A stretch of 54,551 nt of DNA from Alkalimonas sp. (GTDB taxonomy: Bacteria; Pseudomonadota; Gammaproteobacteria; Enterobacterales; Alteromonadaceae): positions 1 through 54,551 of the forward strand of contig NZ_JAFIFQ010000022.1 of the NCBI RefSeq assembly GCF_020831925.1, written 5' to 3'. Every line of letters begins with the position of its first letter. Position 1 is the first letter of the stretch. Both the position numbers and the translations under genes were made by a program. The notes beneath the pieces are model-generated. The model did not search any database, was not told the DNA's origin, and was given only the letters and a program-made list of their open reading frames with translations. Below, piece by piece: positions 1 to 9,129 of the stretch.

Positions 1-795
1 ACCTTTGATGATGGTTATGCCAACAACTACACCGCAGCGCACCCGATTCTGATGGAGTTTGGCATGCCCTACACCATCTTTATCAGCCCAGGCGATATTG
101 ATAACCGTACCGGCCCGGTGATGAGCTGGGAGCAAATCCGCCGCATGAGCGACGATGGTGTGCTGGTTGCCAACCATGCCATGCATCACGAAAAAATGGC
201 TCAGCCAAAGCCGGGTGAATCCGAAGCCGACTGGCTAAAACGGATGCGCCAAACCATTCTGGATGCAGAGCGCCGCATCAAAGAAGAAACCGGCCAAAGT
301 CATCGTTTTCTTGCTTACCCTTATGGCGAGTTTAGCCCAAAACTGGAAGCTTTGGTCAAGGAGCTTGGCTTTATCGGCATTGGCCAGCAATCGGGTGCCG
401 TTGGCCCCAGCACCAAGCTCACCCGGGTGCCGCGTTATCCAGCCGCCGGGCGTTTTGCTGAGATGTCAGATTTAGCACAAAAACTGCGTACCCTGCCTTT
501 TACCATCTTAGAGCATGTGCAAGCAGATCCCATGGTAGCTAGTGAACACAACCCACCAACGCTGTCACTGCGTCTGCAGGTGGAGGATTTCCGGCCATCC
601 CAGCTACGTTGTTTTGCCGGGATGGAAGTGATAGAGCCGGACTGGCTGGAAGATGGCCAAACTTTCGTAGCCAGGGCCAGCAAGCCGGTGAACCGCGGCC
701 GTAGTCGTTACAACTGCACAGCCCCTTCCATCAGCAAACGCGGCTATTTCTACTGGTATTCTCAGCCCTGGCTGTTTGGCCACTCCAGCGATTAG
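1..795 (+). CDS. Polysaccharide deacetylase family protein (5' truncated)
   Basis: The frame is open from base 1, so the start lies outside the window. The first visible residues, TFDDGY, are the first motif of the NodB homology domain; its aspartates take part in catalysis and metal binding. An NHAMHH segment about 60 residues on fits the metal-binding histidine motif, and LAYPYGEF fits motif 3 of the family. These enzymes remove N- or O-acetyl groups from polysaccharides in the envelope or periplasm. About 90 residues after the NodB core (from roughly residue 175 of the visible part) are not a motif I know. It is the only visible member of its transcription unit and converges on the sco gene. 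The family call is firm; the substrate is unknown. Confidence 0.88.
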   Translation, partial: TFDDGYANNYTAAHPILMEFGMPYTIFISPGDIDNRTGPVMSWEQIRRMSDDGVLVANHAMHHEKMAQPKPGESEADWLKRMRQTILDAERRIKEETGQSHRFLAYPYGEFSPKLEALVKELGFIGIGQQSGAVGPSTKLTRVPRYPAAGRFAEMSDLAQKLRTLPFTILEHVQADPMVASEHNPPTLSLRLQVEDFRPSQLRCFAGMEVIEPDWLEDGQTFVARASKPVNRGRSRYNCTAPSISKRGYFYWYSQPWLFGHSSD

Positions 796-840
796 TTTGC
801 TTTCAGCCAAAAGCGCGGTGTAGTCTCCCGCGCACATCAC

Positions 841-864
841 TAAGAAAGGCTGTTTTCAAACAGC
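841..864 (-). terminator. Possible terminator of the sco operon
   Basis: Read on the minus strand, GCTGTT-TGAA-AACAGC is followed by CTTTCTT, directly after the sco stop. The stem is only 6 bp and the T-run is interrupted, so this is a moderate candidate between two convergent genes. Confidence 0.4.
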
Positions 865-865
865 A

Positions 866-1507
866 CTAGCTTCTTGCCAACTGACGAATCACCCAGGGGA
901 AATCGGCCAGCAAGTCTTCACTACGCACTGTTGGTACCCGCCCTTCCACCAGCTCTGGTTTAAACATGGCCACCAACTGGCCTTTGGGATTGATCAGCAC
1001 TATGGAGGCGCTGTGATCGACCAGATAGTGCTCATCGGTGGTGCTGGACATCGCATACATCAGCCCAAGCTGACGCACAAAAGGAAACAGCTGATCATGG
1101 CCTGCGGTGACACCGGTGATGGCAGTTTGTTGAAAATACTGCACATAACTGGCCAATTGTGCTGGCGTATCCCGATTCGGATCGACCGAGACAAACCAGA
1201 TATTCAACGGCTCCGGCACATGCTTTTGGAGATCATCATGCAAACCTGCCAGTTGTGCCAGTGTCAGCGGGCAAATATCCGGACAATAGGTGTAGCCAAC
1301 AAAAGCCAGGGTCCACTGGCCATAGAGTTGGTCGCGGCTCACCACAGAGCCGGTATGACTGGTAAGCTGAAAATCGGCCAACACCCGCGGCTGAGGATAC
1401 AACAAGGTATGTTCAGGCGTATGGCTGGGCTGCAAGAAGTGGTAGCCGACAAAGCCGGCAACCAGTGCCAGCACAGCAATCAGTGGATAGAGAATCTTAT
1501 TGGCCAT
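866..1507 (-). CDS. sco: SCO1/SenC-family copper chaperone for cytochrome oxidase
   Basis: This is a 213-residue protein with an N-terminal membrane anchor (about residues 5-25) and a thioredoxin-like domain. The copper-binding CxxxC is visible in YCPDICPLT near residue 77, and the conserved histidine is in YLVDHSAS near residue 165. SCO proteins deliver copper to, or reduce, the CuA cysteines of oxidase subunit II on the periplasmic face. Its start overlaps the end of ctaB by 11 bases, so it is the last gene of the SURF1-ctaA-ctaB-sco assembly operon. The length is normal for the family. Confidence 0.93.
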   Translation of the reverse strand: MANKILYPLIAVLALVAGFVGYHFLQPSHTPEHTLLYPQPRVLADFQLTSHTGSVVSRDQLYGQWTLAFVGYTYCPDICPLTLAQLAGLHDDLQKHVPEPLNIWFVSVDPNRDTPAQLASYVQYFQQTAITGVTAGHDQLFPFVRQLGLMYAMSSTTDEHYLVDHSASIVLINPKGQLVAMFKPELVEGRVPTVRSEDLLADFPWVIRQLARS

Positions 1508-2417
1508 AAATCGGTGCTATTTTCAGATAGTGGTCCAGTAAGAGTACCAGAAAAAGTACCATCAAATGAACAATGGAAAAACGAAACATGGCCATCGCCT
1601 GACCTGGGGTGTCGGCAAACTTGAGGCGCCAGGCGTGCTGCATAAAACGCAGGTTCAGCAGGCAGGCCCCAACCAGATAAATCAGCCCGGTCATACCCAC
1701 CACATAGGGCAACAAGCAGACAATAAACAGCATGATGGTGTACAGCAAAATTGCGCTCTTTGTGAAGGCTATACCATGGGTAACCGGCAGCATTGGCATG
1801 TTCACTTTGGCGTAATCATCGCGGCGATGGATGGCCAGCGCCCAGAAATGCGGAGGCGTCCAGGTAAAAATAATCATCACCAGCAAGAGCGCATAACCGT
1901 GCAGCTCGCCGGTAACCGCAGTCCAGCCCAGCAGGGGCGGCATGGCACCGGCTAAGCCACCAATAACGATATTCTGTGGTGTGGCGCGCTTTAAAAACAT
2001 GGTGTAAACCACAGCATAACCAAACAGACTGAGCAAAGTTAGCCAAGCGGTGAGTGCATTCACCCCCAGATACAGCATGGCAAAGCCACTGCTGGCCAGC
2101 AGCAGCGCAAAAGCAATGGCCTGGCTGGAGCTGATTCGGCCTTTGGCCACCGGCCGACTGTGGGTACGAGCCATCTTGGCATCTATCTTCTGATCGACCA
2201 CGTGATTTAAAGCGGCAGCGGCAGCCGACAACAAACCGATGCCCAATGTCGCCAGCACCATCACGGTCAAATCAGGCAAGCCGGGTACCGCCAGCATCAT
2301 GCCAACCCAGGCCGTGAGCACCAGCAAAGCCACCACCTTAGGTTTGGTCAGCTCCAGATAATCACGCCAGCTGCCAAGCGCATGCCGGTTCAGTTGTTTG
2401 GCAATGGCCATGATCAT
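1497..2417 (-). CDS. ctaB: Protoheme IX farnesyltransferase (haem O synthase)
   Basis: This 306-residue polytopic UbiA-superfamily prenyltransferase attaches a farnesyl group to haem B to give haem O, the precursor of haem A. The [15 protein letters not shown] segment (about residues 71-85) carries the NxxxDxxxD allylic-diphosphate/Mg2+ motif, followed by SRPVAKG. A second conserved segment, [15 protein letters not shown], lies near residues 197-211. Several hydrophobic helices fit the usual nine. The start codon overlaps the ctaA stop as ATGA, so the two are translationally coupled. It could also be called cyoE; its place among aa3-oxidase genes favours ctaB. Confidence 0.96.
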   Translation of the reverse strand: MIMAIAKQLNRHALGSWRDYLELTKPKVVALLVLTAWVGMMLAVPGLPDLTVMVLATLGIGLLSAAAAALNHVVDQKIDAKMARTHSRPVAKGRISSSQAIAFALLLASSGFAMLYLGVNALTAWLTLLSLFGYAVVYTMFLKRATPQNIVIGGLAGAMPPLLGWTAVTGELHGYALLLVMIIFTWTPPHFWALAIHRRDDYAKVNMPMLPVTHGIAFTKSAILLYTIMLFIVCLLPYVVGMTGLIYLVGACLLNLRFMQHAWRLKFADTPGQAMAMFRFSIVHLMVLFLVLLLDHYLKIAPIYGQ

Positions 2418-3421
2418 ATCTCCTGTTCCCTGGTGCGGCGTCTGAGTTGATACAGAATCACCACCATGCAGAGCAATAAGTTGGCTCCGACAAAATTATG
2501 CGCCACTGCGTTGAACAGTGGTAGGTGCAGCACAATATTCAACACACCCAATACAAACTGTAGCAGTAAAATTGCTGCCAGCGCCAGCGCCAGTTTTTTC
2601 ATCACGTCCGTTTTGGCCTGTTGCCACAACAACCAGCTGAACAAACCCGTCACCAGTAACGTAATACCAGCGCCAATGCGATGAAAAACATGGATTGTTT
2701 GTCTGGCATCTTGGGACATTACACCAAACTCGTAATCGTCATAGCCCAGGTGCAGGCTGAATGCTTCACCCAGCGCCAAGCGACTGGCCCAGCCCGGCTC
2801 GCAAATCGGTAGCTCCAGACAAGCCAGCGCCGCATAGTTGGCCGCTGTCCAGCCACCTAAAGCAATTTGCAGCGCCACCACCACAGTAGTCAGCACCGCC
2901 AGCGGTTTTAATTTTTGCAACTGTGGTTCCATGCCTTGCAATAATTCTGGCCTCAGCTGCAACCAATAAAGTCCCAACAAGCAAAGTAAAGTAAAGCCAC
3001 CCATCAAATGAGCCATCACCACAATGGGCAACAAGCTGAGCGTCACCGTCCAGGCACCCAAGGCAGCCTGAAAAATAACCAGCACAGCCAGTACACTGGG
3101 TAATAATCGTGGGGTACTGACTTTACCAAACCAGCTCATAAAGAAAATGGCAGCAATCATCAAGCCCAAAGTACCGGCAAAATAACGGTGGATCATTTCA
3201 TTCCAGGCTTTAAAAGGCTCCAGCGGGCGCTCCGGAAACGCCATTTCGGCCTGCGCTATGCGACTTTCGGTCATCGGCACCTTGATAAAACCATAGCAGC
3301 CAGGCCAATCCGGACACCCGAGACCGGCATCGGTGAGCCTGGTATAGGCGCCCAGAATAATTACCACCATGGTGAGCAGAATGGTCCACGTGGACAGTTT
3401 TTGCAGCAGTGTCTTGTTCAT
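2414..3421 (-). CDS. ctaA: Haem A synthase, COX15/CtaA family
   Basis: This 335-residue membrane protein has about eight hydrophobic helices. Conserved histidine segments include HRYFAG (near residue 79), AHLMGG, HRIGAG and the C-terminal AHNFVGA. Near the N-terminus [16 protein letters not shown] is a hallmark of the family. It oxidises the C8 methyl of haem O to a formyl group, making the haem A used by CtaD. It overlaps both neighbours by an ATGA, upstream with the small unknown gene and downstream with ctaB. Confidence 0.95.
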   Translation of the reverse strand: MNKTLLQKLSTWTILLTMVVIILGAYTRLTDAGLGCPDWPGCYGFIKVPMTESRIAQAEMAFPERPLEPFKAWNEMIHRYFAGTLGLMIAAIFFMSWFGKVSTPRLLPSVLAVLVIFQAALGAWTVTLSLLPIVVMAHLMGGFTLLCLLGLYWLQLRPELLQGMEPQLQKLKPLAVLTTVVVALQIALGGWTAANYAALACLELPICEPGWASRLALGEAFSLHLGYDDYEFGVMSQDARQTIHVFHRIGAGITLLVTGLFSWLLWQQAKTDVMKKLALALAAILLLQFVLGVLNIVLHLPLFNAVAHNFVGANLLLCMVVILYQLRRRTREQEI

Positions 3422-3942
3422 ACCCGGATCCGATCGTAGTTCATCAGTTTTAATAAGTCGGTGCGAATGTCCCGGGCAATGTCCGCCGGTAAATGATCCG
3501 CATCTGGCAGTGGGTAACGCAGCAATACCAGGCCCTGTACATCGACAATCACAATGTAATTACCAATGGCAGCAGTGTCAGCCTGGATTGGATGTTGGTG
3601 CTGAAACACTGGGAACTGCTGCAATACTGCTGTGTCTTTACTCGCGGCCAGCAACACCGGCTGTACCTGCACTTGCTTGCGGCCCAAGCCAATGAACAGC
3701 TGCTGCACCGTATGCAGGCCCTGCTCACAACGCTGCTCGCAATCTTCGGCTGGTACTACCGCCAAACGCCAGACTTTTTCATGGGCAGCCAGGGCTGGCA
3801 GTGCAAAAACTTCTTCCGGCATCCACTCCCCTTTACTGACTGTGCCACCTTCAAACCAGCCAAAATGCAGCGCCAATTTTGCCAGTAGCAATGGCAGCAA
3901 ACAAAGTGGCAGAAAAATGCTCAGGAATTTCGTTTTATTCAT
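3418..3942 (-). CDS. Membrane-anchored cytochrome-oxidase-locus protein of unknown function
   Basis: I start this gene at the ATG of MNKTKFLSIF (3942), because AAAGAGGAAACC directly precedes it; an upstream in-frame start would run far into SURF1. The 174-residue product has one N-terminal transmembrane segment (about residues 5-25) and a soluble domain, presumably periplasmic. That domain includes CEQRCEQGLHTVQQLFIGLG, resembling the CxxxC region of SCO/thioredoxin-like proteins, and it ends in a region similar to SCO proteins (IVDVQGLVLLRYPL). Proteins of this type sit between SURF1 and ctaA in many gammaproteobacteria. A role in oxidase metallation is plausible from context but unproven. 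Confidence 0.8.
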   Translation of the reverse strand: MNKTKFLSIFLPLCLLPLLLAKLALHFGWFEGGTVSKGEWMPEEVFALPALAAHEKVWRLAVVPAEDCEQRCEQGLHTVQQLFIGLGRKQVQVQPVLLAASKDTAVLQQFPVFQHQHPIQADTAAIGNYIVIVDVQGLVLLRYPLPDADHLPADIARDIRTDLLKLMNYDRIRV

Positions 3943-4663
3943 TGGTTTCCTCTTTACGCAAACTGGCAGCCAGGGCCACGCCAAGCACTGCAACGGCCAG
4001 CAAGAACCATTGTACGGCATAACCCCGATGCTTTTCCGGTGGCATCACCACCGGTTGATAGTGGGGCTGAAAAGGGCTTGTTTCCATTTGGTAAATTACG
4101 GCAGCCAATGCCGGCTGTGGCAGATATGGATTTAAACTGTCCAGCTCCACTTGCTGGATCCGCATTGGCCAGCTTTCCCGAGCCTCCAGGTTCTGACCCA
4201 ACCGAAAACTACCAAACGAAGTTCGGAGCACACCGCGGATCGGTAATTGTTCCGGAATAGTCAGCTCAGGCAACTCAGTACGATTCTGGGCAGCTTCTAC
4301 CCAGCCCAGATTCACCAGCACCGGAGGATCAAAGCGGCTAAACTGGACCGGAATGATCACATCGTAGCCAATGCGCCCTTGCACAATCTTGTTGTCTTGC
4401 AACCAGACCATTGGGGATAGCCAACGACCTTCATCGGCAAATTGCACCAAGTCCGCATCCTGCAAAGGTAGCTGTCGCAACTGTTGCCAGCTAAGCGGGC
4501 CTTCAGCTTGCCAGCTGGCCAACTGCTGCATTTGACTGGCTTTCTCACTGGCACGGCTTAGCTGCCACCAACCAAGCTTGATTAAAACGGCAAATACCGT
4601 CAAAGTGATTAGTAACCAGACCGGATGCACCGATACGGATGTACCCGCAACCCTAAATTGCAT
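3935..4663 (-). CDS. SURF1-family cytochrome oxidase biogenesis protein
   Basis: A product of about 242 residues with a transmembrane helix at each end (roughly residues 13-32 and 214-235) and a periplasmic domain between, the standard SURF1 plan. The N-terminal WWQLSRASEK and the YDVIIPVQF, VLVNLGWV and HRGYAVQWF segments are family signatures. SURF1 assists insertion of haem A into subunit I. A GTG precedes the ATG by one codon; I use the ATG. No strong ribosome site is visible. It overlaps the next gene by 8 bases. It is divergent from the DUF2909 gene, so the 26-base gap should hold promoters for both. Confidence 0.92.
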   Translation of the reverse strand: MQFRVAGTSVSVHPVWLLITLTVFAVLIKLGWWQLSRASEKASQMQQLASWQAEGPLSWQQLRQLPLQDADLVQFADEGRWLSPMVWLQDNKIVQGRIGYDVIIPVQFSRFDPPVLVNLGWVEAAQNRTELPELTIPEQLPIRGVLRTSFGSFRLGQNLEARESWPMRIQQVELDSLNPYLPQPALAAVIYQMETSPFQPHYQPVVMPPEKHRGYAVQWFLLAVAVLGVALAASLRKEETNE

Positions 4664-4689
4664 CACACCAATCCAGGAGATCTGACACT

Positions 4690-4899
4690 ATGTGGTTAAA
4701 GCTTGTCATCATCGCACTACTGCTCTTTATTGTATTTAATTTGTTCCGTGCGCTCTTTACCATGTTACGTAGCGAACAGGGCACTGTTCGCATGAGCCAG
4801 TTTTTAGGGAAGCGGGTGCTGTTTTCCGCGCTGGCTTTACTGCTGATACTGGTGGCCCTTGCCACCGGAGTGCTGACACCCAACCCTCGCCCTTATTAA
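4690..4899 (+). CDS. Small two-helix membrane protein, DUF2909 family
   Basis: A 69-residue protein with two hydrophobic helices (about residues 3-22 and 42-63) and a short basic loop between them (RSEQGTVRMSQFLGKR). AGGAG lies 7 bases before the ATG. Length and the MSxFLGxR-type loop fit the DUF2909 family, which is often found inside cytochrome c oxidase clusters. It is the only plus-strand gene in the cta cluster and lies between the structural and assembly operons. No function is known to me. Confidence 0.85.
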   Translation: MWLKLVIIALLLFIVFNLFRALFTMLRSEQGTVRMSQFLGKRVLFSALALLLILVALATGVLTPNPRPY

Positions 4900-4919
4900 G
4901 TAAGGCAAGATGGCTGTGC

Positions 4920-4939
4920 GCCGGGGCTGATGCCCCGGC
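4920..4939. terminator. GC-rich hairpin between convergent DUF2909 gene and ctaE
   Basis: GCCGGGGC-TGAT-GCCCCGGC is a perfect 8 bp stem with a 4-base loop in the 43-base gap between two convergent genes. No T-run follows on either strand, so it may be a weak bidirectional terminator or an RNA 3'-end stabiliser. Confidence 0.5.
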
Positions 4940-4942
4940 CAG

Positions 4943-5821
4943 TCAGAACACGTAGACCAAACAGAACACGATGATCCACACCACATCAACAAAGTGCCAG
5001 TACCAGGCGCCCGCCTGAAAGGCAAAATGCTTCTCTGGGGTAAAGTGCCCTTTCAGCACACGCAGCAGCACAAAGAACAGGATCAGCGCTCCTAAGAACA
5101 CGTGCATGCCGTGAAAACCTGTCAGGATAAAAAAGGTGTTGCCATAAATTCCCGAATCCAGACGCAGCCCCAGGTCCCGGTAAGCCAGTACGTATTCATA
5201 GCCTTGCAAGCCAAGGAAAATAACCCCCAGAATCAAGGTAAGCAGCAACATACCGGTCAACTGGCTGCGTTTATTTTGCTCCAAGCCGGTATGAGCAAAA
5301 TGCAGTGTCACAGACGAAGTCACCAGAATCATGGTATTGATCAATGGCAAGCCCCAACCCATCGCCTGGGTTTCGGTGCCACCTGGTGTAGTAAGCAAGG
5401 GCCAGACCGCTTCGAAATTCGGCCATAAAATAGCGCCGGTCATTTCGTTGTTACTGGCACCACCCAGCCATGGTACGGCAATAAAGCGGGCGTAAAACAA
5501 AGCACCGATTAAAGCTGCAAAGAACATAATCTCAGACACGATAAACCAGCTCATGCCCTGCTTAAAGGAGCGATCCATTTGTGGGCTGTATAGCCCAGCC
5601 ATGGATTCATCCACCACGTTCTTAAACCAGCCGTACAGCATCACAAACAAAATTGCGACGCCGAGCAGGAACATATAGCCACCCCAACCGCTCTGGTCCT
5701 TGCTCATATCAATGACAAAAAAACCTGCGCCTAAGGCAATAAAGAACAAAGCTATGGCGCCAACCAGCGGCCAGGGACTTTGATCAGGCACATAATACTT
5801 TTGGTAGCCTTCGTTATTCAT
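4943..5821 (-). CDS. ctaE: Cytochrome c oxidase subunit III
   Basis: This 292-residue protein has the seven-helix pattern of subunit III. The signatures GMSWFIVSEIMFF (about residues 89-101) and the C-terminal FQAGAWYWHFVDVVWIIVF, with the conserved WHFVDVVW box, are clear. Subunit III stabilises the catalytic core of aa3-type oxidases. It is last in the ctaC-ctaD-cox11-ctaE operon, 2 bases after the cox11 stop. Its length, longer than the 261 residues of the mitochondrial form, is typical of bacterial forms. Confidence 0.96.
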   Translation of the reverse strand: MNNEGYQKYYVPDQSPWPLVGAIALFFIALGAGFFVIDMSKDQSGWGGYMFLLGVAILFVMLYGWFKNVVDESMAGLYSPQMDRSFKQGMSWFIVSEIMFFAALIGALFYARFIAVPWLGGASNNEMTGAILWPNFEAVWPLLTTPGGTETQAMGWGLPLINTMILVTSSVTLHFAHTGLEQNKRSQLTGMLLLTLILGVIFLGLQGYEYVLAYRDLGLRLDSGIYGNTFFILTGFHGMHVFLGALILFFVLLRVLKGHFTPEKHFAFQAGAWYWHFVDVVWIIVFCLVYVF

Positions 5822-5823
5822 TG

Positions 5824-6387
5824 TTATTCCCCAAATTCTGATTCAGTGTCCTGGCCGCTGTCCTGCCACTGGCTGGTGACGTCGTACAGGGTATAAGACA
5901 AAGTAATGGTACTGAACTGAGCTGGCAATGCCGGGTCCACATAGAACTGCAACGGCATCAGCATGTCGTTGCCGCCGGCCAGATACTGCTGGGTAAAGCA
6001 GAAGCACTCTATTTTATGAAAGAAAAGTGCTGCCTGGCCTGGCGATACCGATGGCACGGCCTGACCGACAATAGCCCGGCCGGTCGGATTCTCAGCCAAA
6101 TAGTTCATAATATGGATCTCGCCGGGATGCACCCGCATCCGGCGAACTTCAGGCTTGAAGATCCACGGCATTTGTTGATTGGGCCGGGCGATAAACTCAA
6201 TGGTGATCTCCCGGCTGGTATCAATAATCGCCGCTTCAGCCGATACCGGCTCGGACGCCGTTTTACCATTGATGCCGGTGATGTCACAAAATACATCGTA
6301 CAACGGCACCAAGGCATAACCGAACGCAAACATGGCGACCACCAACAAGCTAAGCTTGCCAATCAGGGTGCTGTGCTTCGCATTCAT
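5824..6387 (-). CDS. ctaG: Cytochrome c oxidase assembly protein CtaG/Cox11
   Basis: A 187-residue protein with one N-terminal transmembrane helix (about residues 9-30) followed by a periplasmic immunoglobulin-like copper domain. The copper-binding CFCFTQQ (about residues 132-138) is the Cox11 hallmark, and YDVFCDITGINGKT follows the anchor. Cox11 delivers copper to CuB of subunit I. AGGAGAC stands before the ATG. It lies 9 bases downstream of ctaD and 2 bases before ctaE. This is the Cox11-type CtaG, unrelated to the Bacillus protein of the same name. Confidence 0.95.
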   Translation of the reverse strand: MNAKHSTLIGKLSLLVVAMFAFGYALVPLYDVFCDITGINGKTASEPVSAEAAIIDTSREITIEFIARPNQQMPWIFKPEVRRMRVHPGEIHIMNYLAENPTGRAIVGQAVPSVSPGQAALFFHKIECFCFTQQYLAGGNDMLMPLQFYVDPALPAQFSTITLSYTLYDVTSQWQDSGQDTESEFGE

Positions 6388-6396
6388 AAAAGTCTC

Positions 6397-7983
6397 CTAC
6401 TTCACCTGTGGTGGGGTATCAAAGGTATGGTAAGGTGCCGGTGACGGTACTTCCCACTCCAGTCCTTCAGCCCCATCCCATGGCTTAGCAGGTGCTTTAA
6501 CACCACCACGCGCGCACTTGATCACCACCCAAAGGAAGATCAATTGCGACAGGCCAAATAAGAAACCACCGACGCTGACAAAGGCATTGAAATCGGCAAA
6601 CTGCAGCGCATAGTCTGGAATACGACGCGGCATACCTGCCAGGCCAACAAAGTGCATTGGGAAGAACAGCAGGTTGACCGAAATCAACGAGCACCAGAAA
6701 TGCAACTGCCCCAGCTTCTCATCGTACATATGACCGGTCCATTTCGGCAGCCAGTAATAGACCGCAGCCACAATGGAGAATACAGCACCTGAAACCAGTA
6801 CATAGTGGAAGTGTGCGACCACAAAGTAGGTGTCATGGTACTGGAAATCGGCCGGAGTAATCGCCAGCATCACGCCAGACAAGCCGCCTATGGTAAAGAG
6901 TACGATAAAGGCCAGCGCAAACATCATTGGCACTTCAAAGGTCATAGCACCGCGCCACATGGTCGCCACCCAGTTGAACACCTTCACCCCGGTGGGTACA
7001 GCGATCAGCATGGTGGTGTACATGAAGAACAGCGTGGCAAACACCGGCATACCAGTAGTAAACATATGGTGTGCCCAGACCAAAAACGACAAGATGGCGA
7101 TACTGGCGGTGGCATACACCATAGAGGCATAGCCAAACAGCTTCTTGCGGGCAAAGGTGGGCACTATGGCAGAGACGATACCAAAAGCCGGTAAAATCAT
7201 AATGTACACTTCCGGGTGACCGAAGAACCAGAAAATATGCTGGAACAACACAGGGTCACCACCACCGGCGGCATCAAAGAAACTGGTGGCAAAATATTTA
7301 TCGGTCAGCACCATGGTGACCACACCAGCCAGTACTGGCATCACCATAATCAGCAGGAAGGCGGTGATGAGCCAGGTCCAGACGAACAATGGCAGCTTCA
7401 TCCAGGTCATGCCCGGTGCTCGCATATTGACGATGGTGACAATGACGTTGATGGCACCCATAATGGAGGAAATACCCATAATATGGACCGCGAATACAAA
7501 CAAAGCGGTGCTGTCATTGCTGTAGGTGGTAGACAAAGGTGCGTAGAACGTCCAACCAAAGTCCGGGCCGCCGCCTGGCAGAAACATCGAGATAATCAGG
7601 ATCAAAAACGCAAACGGCAGGATCCAGAAACTCCAGTTGTTCATCCGCGGTAGCGCCATATCCGGCGCCCCAATCATCATGGGGATCATCCAGTTGGCCA
7701 GGCCGGTGAAAGCTGGCATCACGGCGCCAAACACCATGATCAAACCATGCATGGTGGTCATTTGATTAAAGAATTGCGGGTCGACAAATTGCAGACCAGG
7801 CTGGAACAACTCCAACCGGATCACCATTGCCATGGCACCGCCCAAGAAAAACATCGCCAGGGCAAAAATCAGATAGAGGCTGCCGATATCTTTATGGTTG
7901 GTAGTAAACAACCAGCGCTTGATGCCGGTTGGTTTGTGATCATGATGCTCATCATGATGATCTGCAGTGGTTACTGTGCTCAT
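6397..7983 (-). CDS. ctaD: Cytochrome c oxidase subunit I (aa3 type)
   Basis: This 528-residue protein carries all haem-copper oxidase signatures: MTTMHGLIMVFG with a low-spin haem histidine, HPEVYIMILPAFG with the CuB histidine and cross-linked tyrosine, AHHMFTTGM with the two other CuB histidines, and VAHFHYVLVSG with the haem ligands. HPEVY and an NxxxxxN-type N-terminal segment place it in the A family. It reduces O2 to water and pumps protons. A histidine/aspartate-rich N-terminus (DHHDEHHDH) may bind metal. It follows ctaC after 3 bases. Confidence 0.98.
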   Translation of the reverse strand: MSTVTTADHHDEHHDHKPTGIKRWLFTTNHKDIGSLYLIFALAMFFLGGAMAMVIRLELFQPGLQFVDPQFFNQMTTMHGLIMVFGAVMPAFTGLANWMIPMMIGAPDMALPRMNNWSFWILPFAFLILIISMFLPGGGPDFGWTFYAPLSTTYSNDSTALFVFAVHIMGISSIMGAINVIVTIVNMRAPGMTWMKLPLFVWTWLITAFLLIMVMPVLAGVVTMVLTDKYFATSFFDAAGGGDPVLFQHIFWFFGHPEVYIMILPAFGIVSAIVPTFARKKLFGYASMVYATASIAILSFLVWAHHMFTTGMPVFATLFFMYTTMLIAVPTGVKVFNWVATMWRGAMTFEVPMMFALAFIVLFTIGGLSGVMLAITPADFQYHDTYFVVAHFHYVLVSGAVFSIVAAVYYWLPKWTGHMYDEKLGQLHFWCSLISVNLLFFPMHFVGLAGMPRRIPDYALQFADFNAFVSVGGFLFGLSQLIFLWVVIKCARGGVKAPAKPWDGAEGLEWEVPSPAPYHTFDTPPQVK

Positions 7984-7986
7984 GCC

Positions 7987-9129
7987 TTACTCCCCTTTGC
8001 CCTGCATGTACTCATAGACTTCAACCGCCTGTACCACGTCGCCGGTATCATTGCCCCAGGCGTTACGGGTATAGGTGATCACAGAGGTCAGCTCGCGCAA
8101 ACTGAGCTGACGGGCAAAAGATGCCATCGAAGTACCAGGCCGGCCATCGACCATCACCTTGATGTGCTCGGCACGGTCCTGAGTAGTGACATAGTTGTCT
8201 TTCAGTGCCGGGAACATCGGTGGTAAGCCTGTACCATTCGGCTGGTGACAAGCAGCACAGTGCGCTAAATACACCCGCTCACCCAGTTCCATTTGCTCTT
8301 CGATGTTCATCCGCAGTGCCAGCAAGCGCTGCTCTTCTTCACGAATAGCCGCTATACGGGCTTCTTCCTGCTCGACCCACTTGGCAAAATCGTCTGGTTC
8401 TTTGGCAATCACCACGATTGGCATAAACCCATGGTCCATACCGCACAGCTCAGCACACTGACCACGGTAAATGCCAGGTTCATTGACCTGAGTCCATGCT
8501 TCGTTGATAAAGCCTGGGTTGGTGTCTTTTTTAATAGCAAATGCGGGTACCCACCAGGAATGAATCACATCATCGGAGGTCATCAGGAAACGGACTTTCT
8601 TGCCGGTAGGAATAACCAAAGGCCGGTCTACCTCGAGCAGGTAATTGTCACCTTTGGGCAAACGTCCTTCAATCTGGCCGCGTGGCGTAGCCAAAATGGA
8701 GAAATAGTTGATGTCGTAATCCAGGTACTCGTAATGCCAACGCCACTGAGAGCCGGTAATCAGTACCGTCACATCCGAGTCGCTGGTGTCCTCCATCGCA
8801 ATCAGTACCCTGGTCGCAGGGATAGCCATCACAATCAGGATCAGCACTGGAATCGCGGTCCAGATAATCTCAACCTTGGTGCTCTCATGGAACGTGGCAG
8901 GTGTGACGCCACGGGATTTCCGATGCAGGATAATGGACACAAACATCGCGGTGAATACCACCAGACCAATAGCGCAGCAGATCCAAAAAATCGTCATATG
9001 CAGGTCATACACCTGCTGACTGATATCGGTTACTCCAGGGGTCATGTTAAACTGGATCCCAGTTGCATGAGCCTGGCCTGCCAACAACAAGGCCGGTAGC
9101 GACCAACGCCAACTTCTCGTTTTCGCCAC
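7987..9129 (-). CDS. ctaC: Cytochrome c oxidase subunit II with C-terminal cytochrome c domain
   Basis: I place the start at the GTG at 9129, because AGAGGAGAAG precedes it and a signal peptide follows (AKTRSWRWSLPALLLAGQAHA). An ATG 26 codons upstream lacks these. The 380-residue product has two transmembrane helices, then the CuA domain with CAELCGMDHGFM (cysteines, histidine and methionine ligands), then a c-type cytochrome with CAACH about 90 residues later. The fused cytochrome makes this a caa3-type oxidase, so electrons can enter through a tethered haem c. A glutamate- and arginine-rich helix links the two domains. It is first in its operon. Confidence 0.96.
   Translation of the reverse strand: MAKTRSWRWSLPALLLAGQAHATGIQFNMTPGVTDISQQVYDLHMTIFWICCAIGLVVFTAMFVSIILHRKSRGVTPATFHESTKVEIIWTAIPVLILIVMAIPATRVLIAMEDTSDSDVTVLITGSQWRWHYEYLDYDINYFSILATPRGQIEGRLPKGDNYLLEVDRPLVIPTGKKVRFLMTSDDVIHSWWVPAFAIKKDTNPGFINEAWTQVNEPGIYRGQCAELCGMDHGFMPIVVIAKEPDDFAKWVEQEEARIAAIREEEQRLLALRMNIEEQMELGERVYLAHCAACHQPNGTGLPPMFPALKDNYVTTQDRAEHIKVMVDGRPGTSMASFARQLSLRELTSVITYTRNAWGNDTGDVVQAVEVYEYMQGKGE

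Noticed and set aside
1013-1624. Plus-strand frame opposite sco and ctaB
   Set aside because: It overlaps two genes with clear motifs on the other strand and shows no motif of its own.
8293-9099. Plus-strand frame (268 codons) opposite ctaC
   Set aside because: The minus-strand frame has intact CuA and haem c motifs; the opposite frame is rich in histidine and glutamine without domain features.
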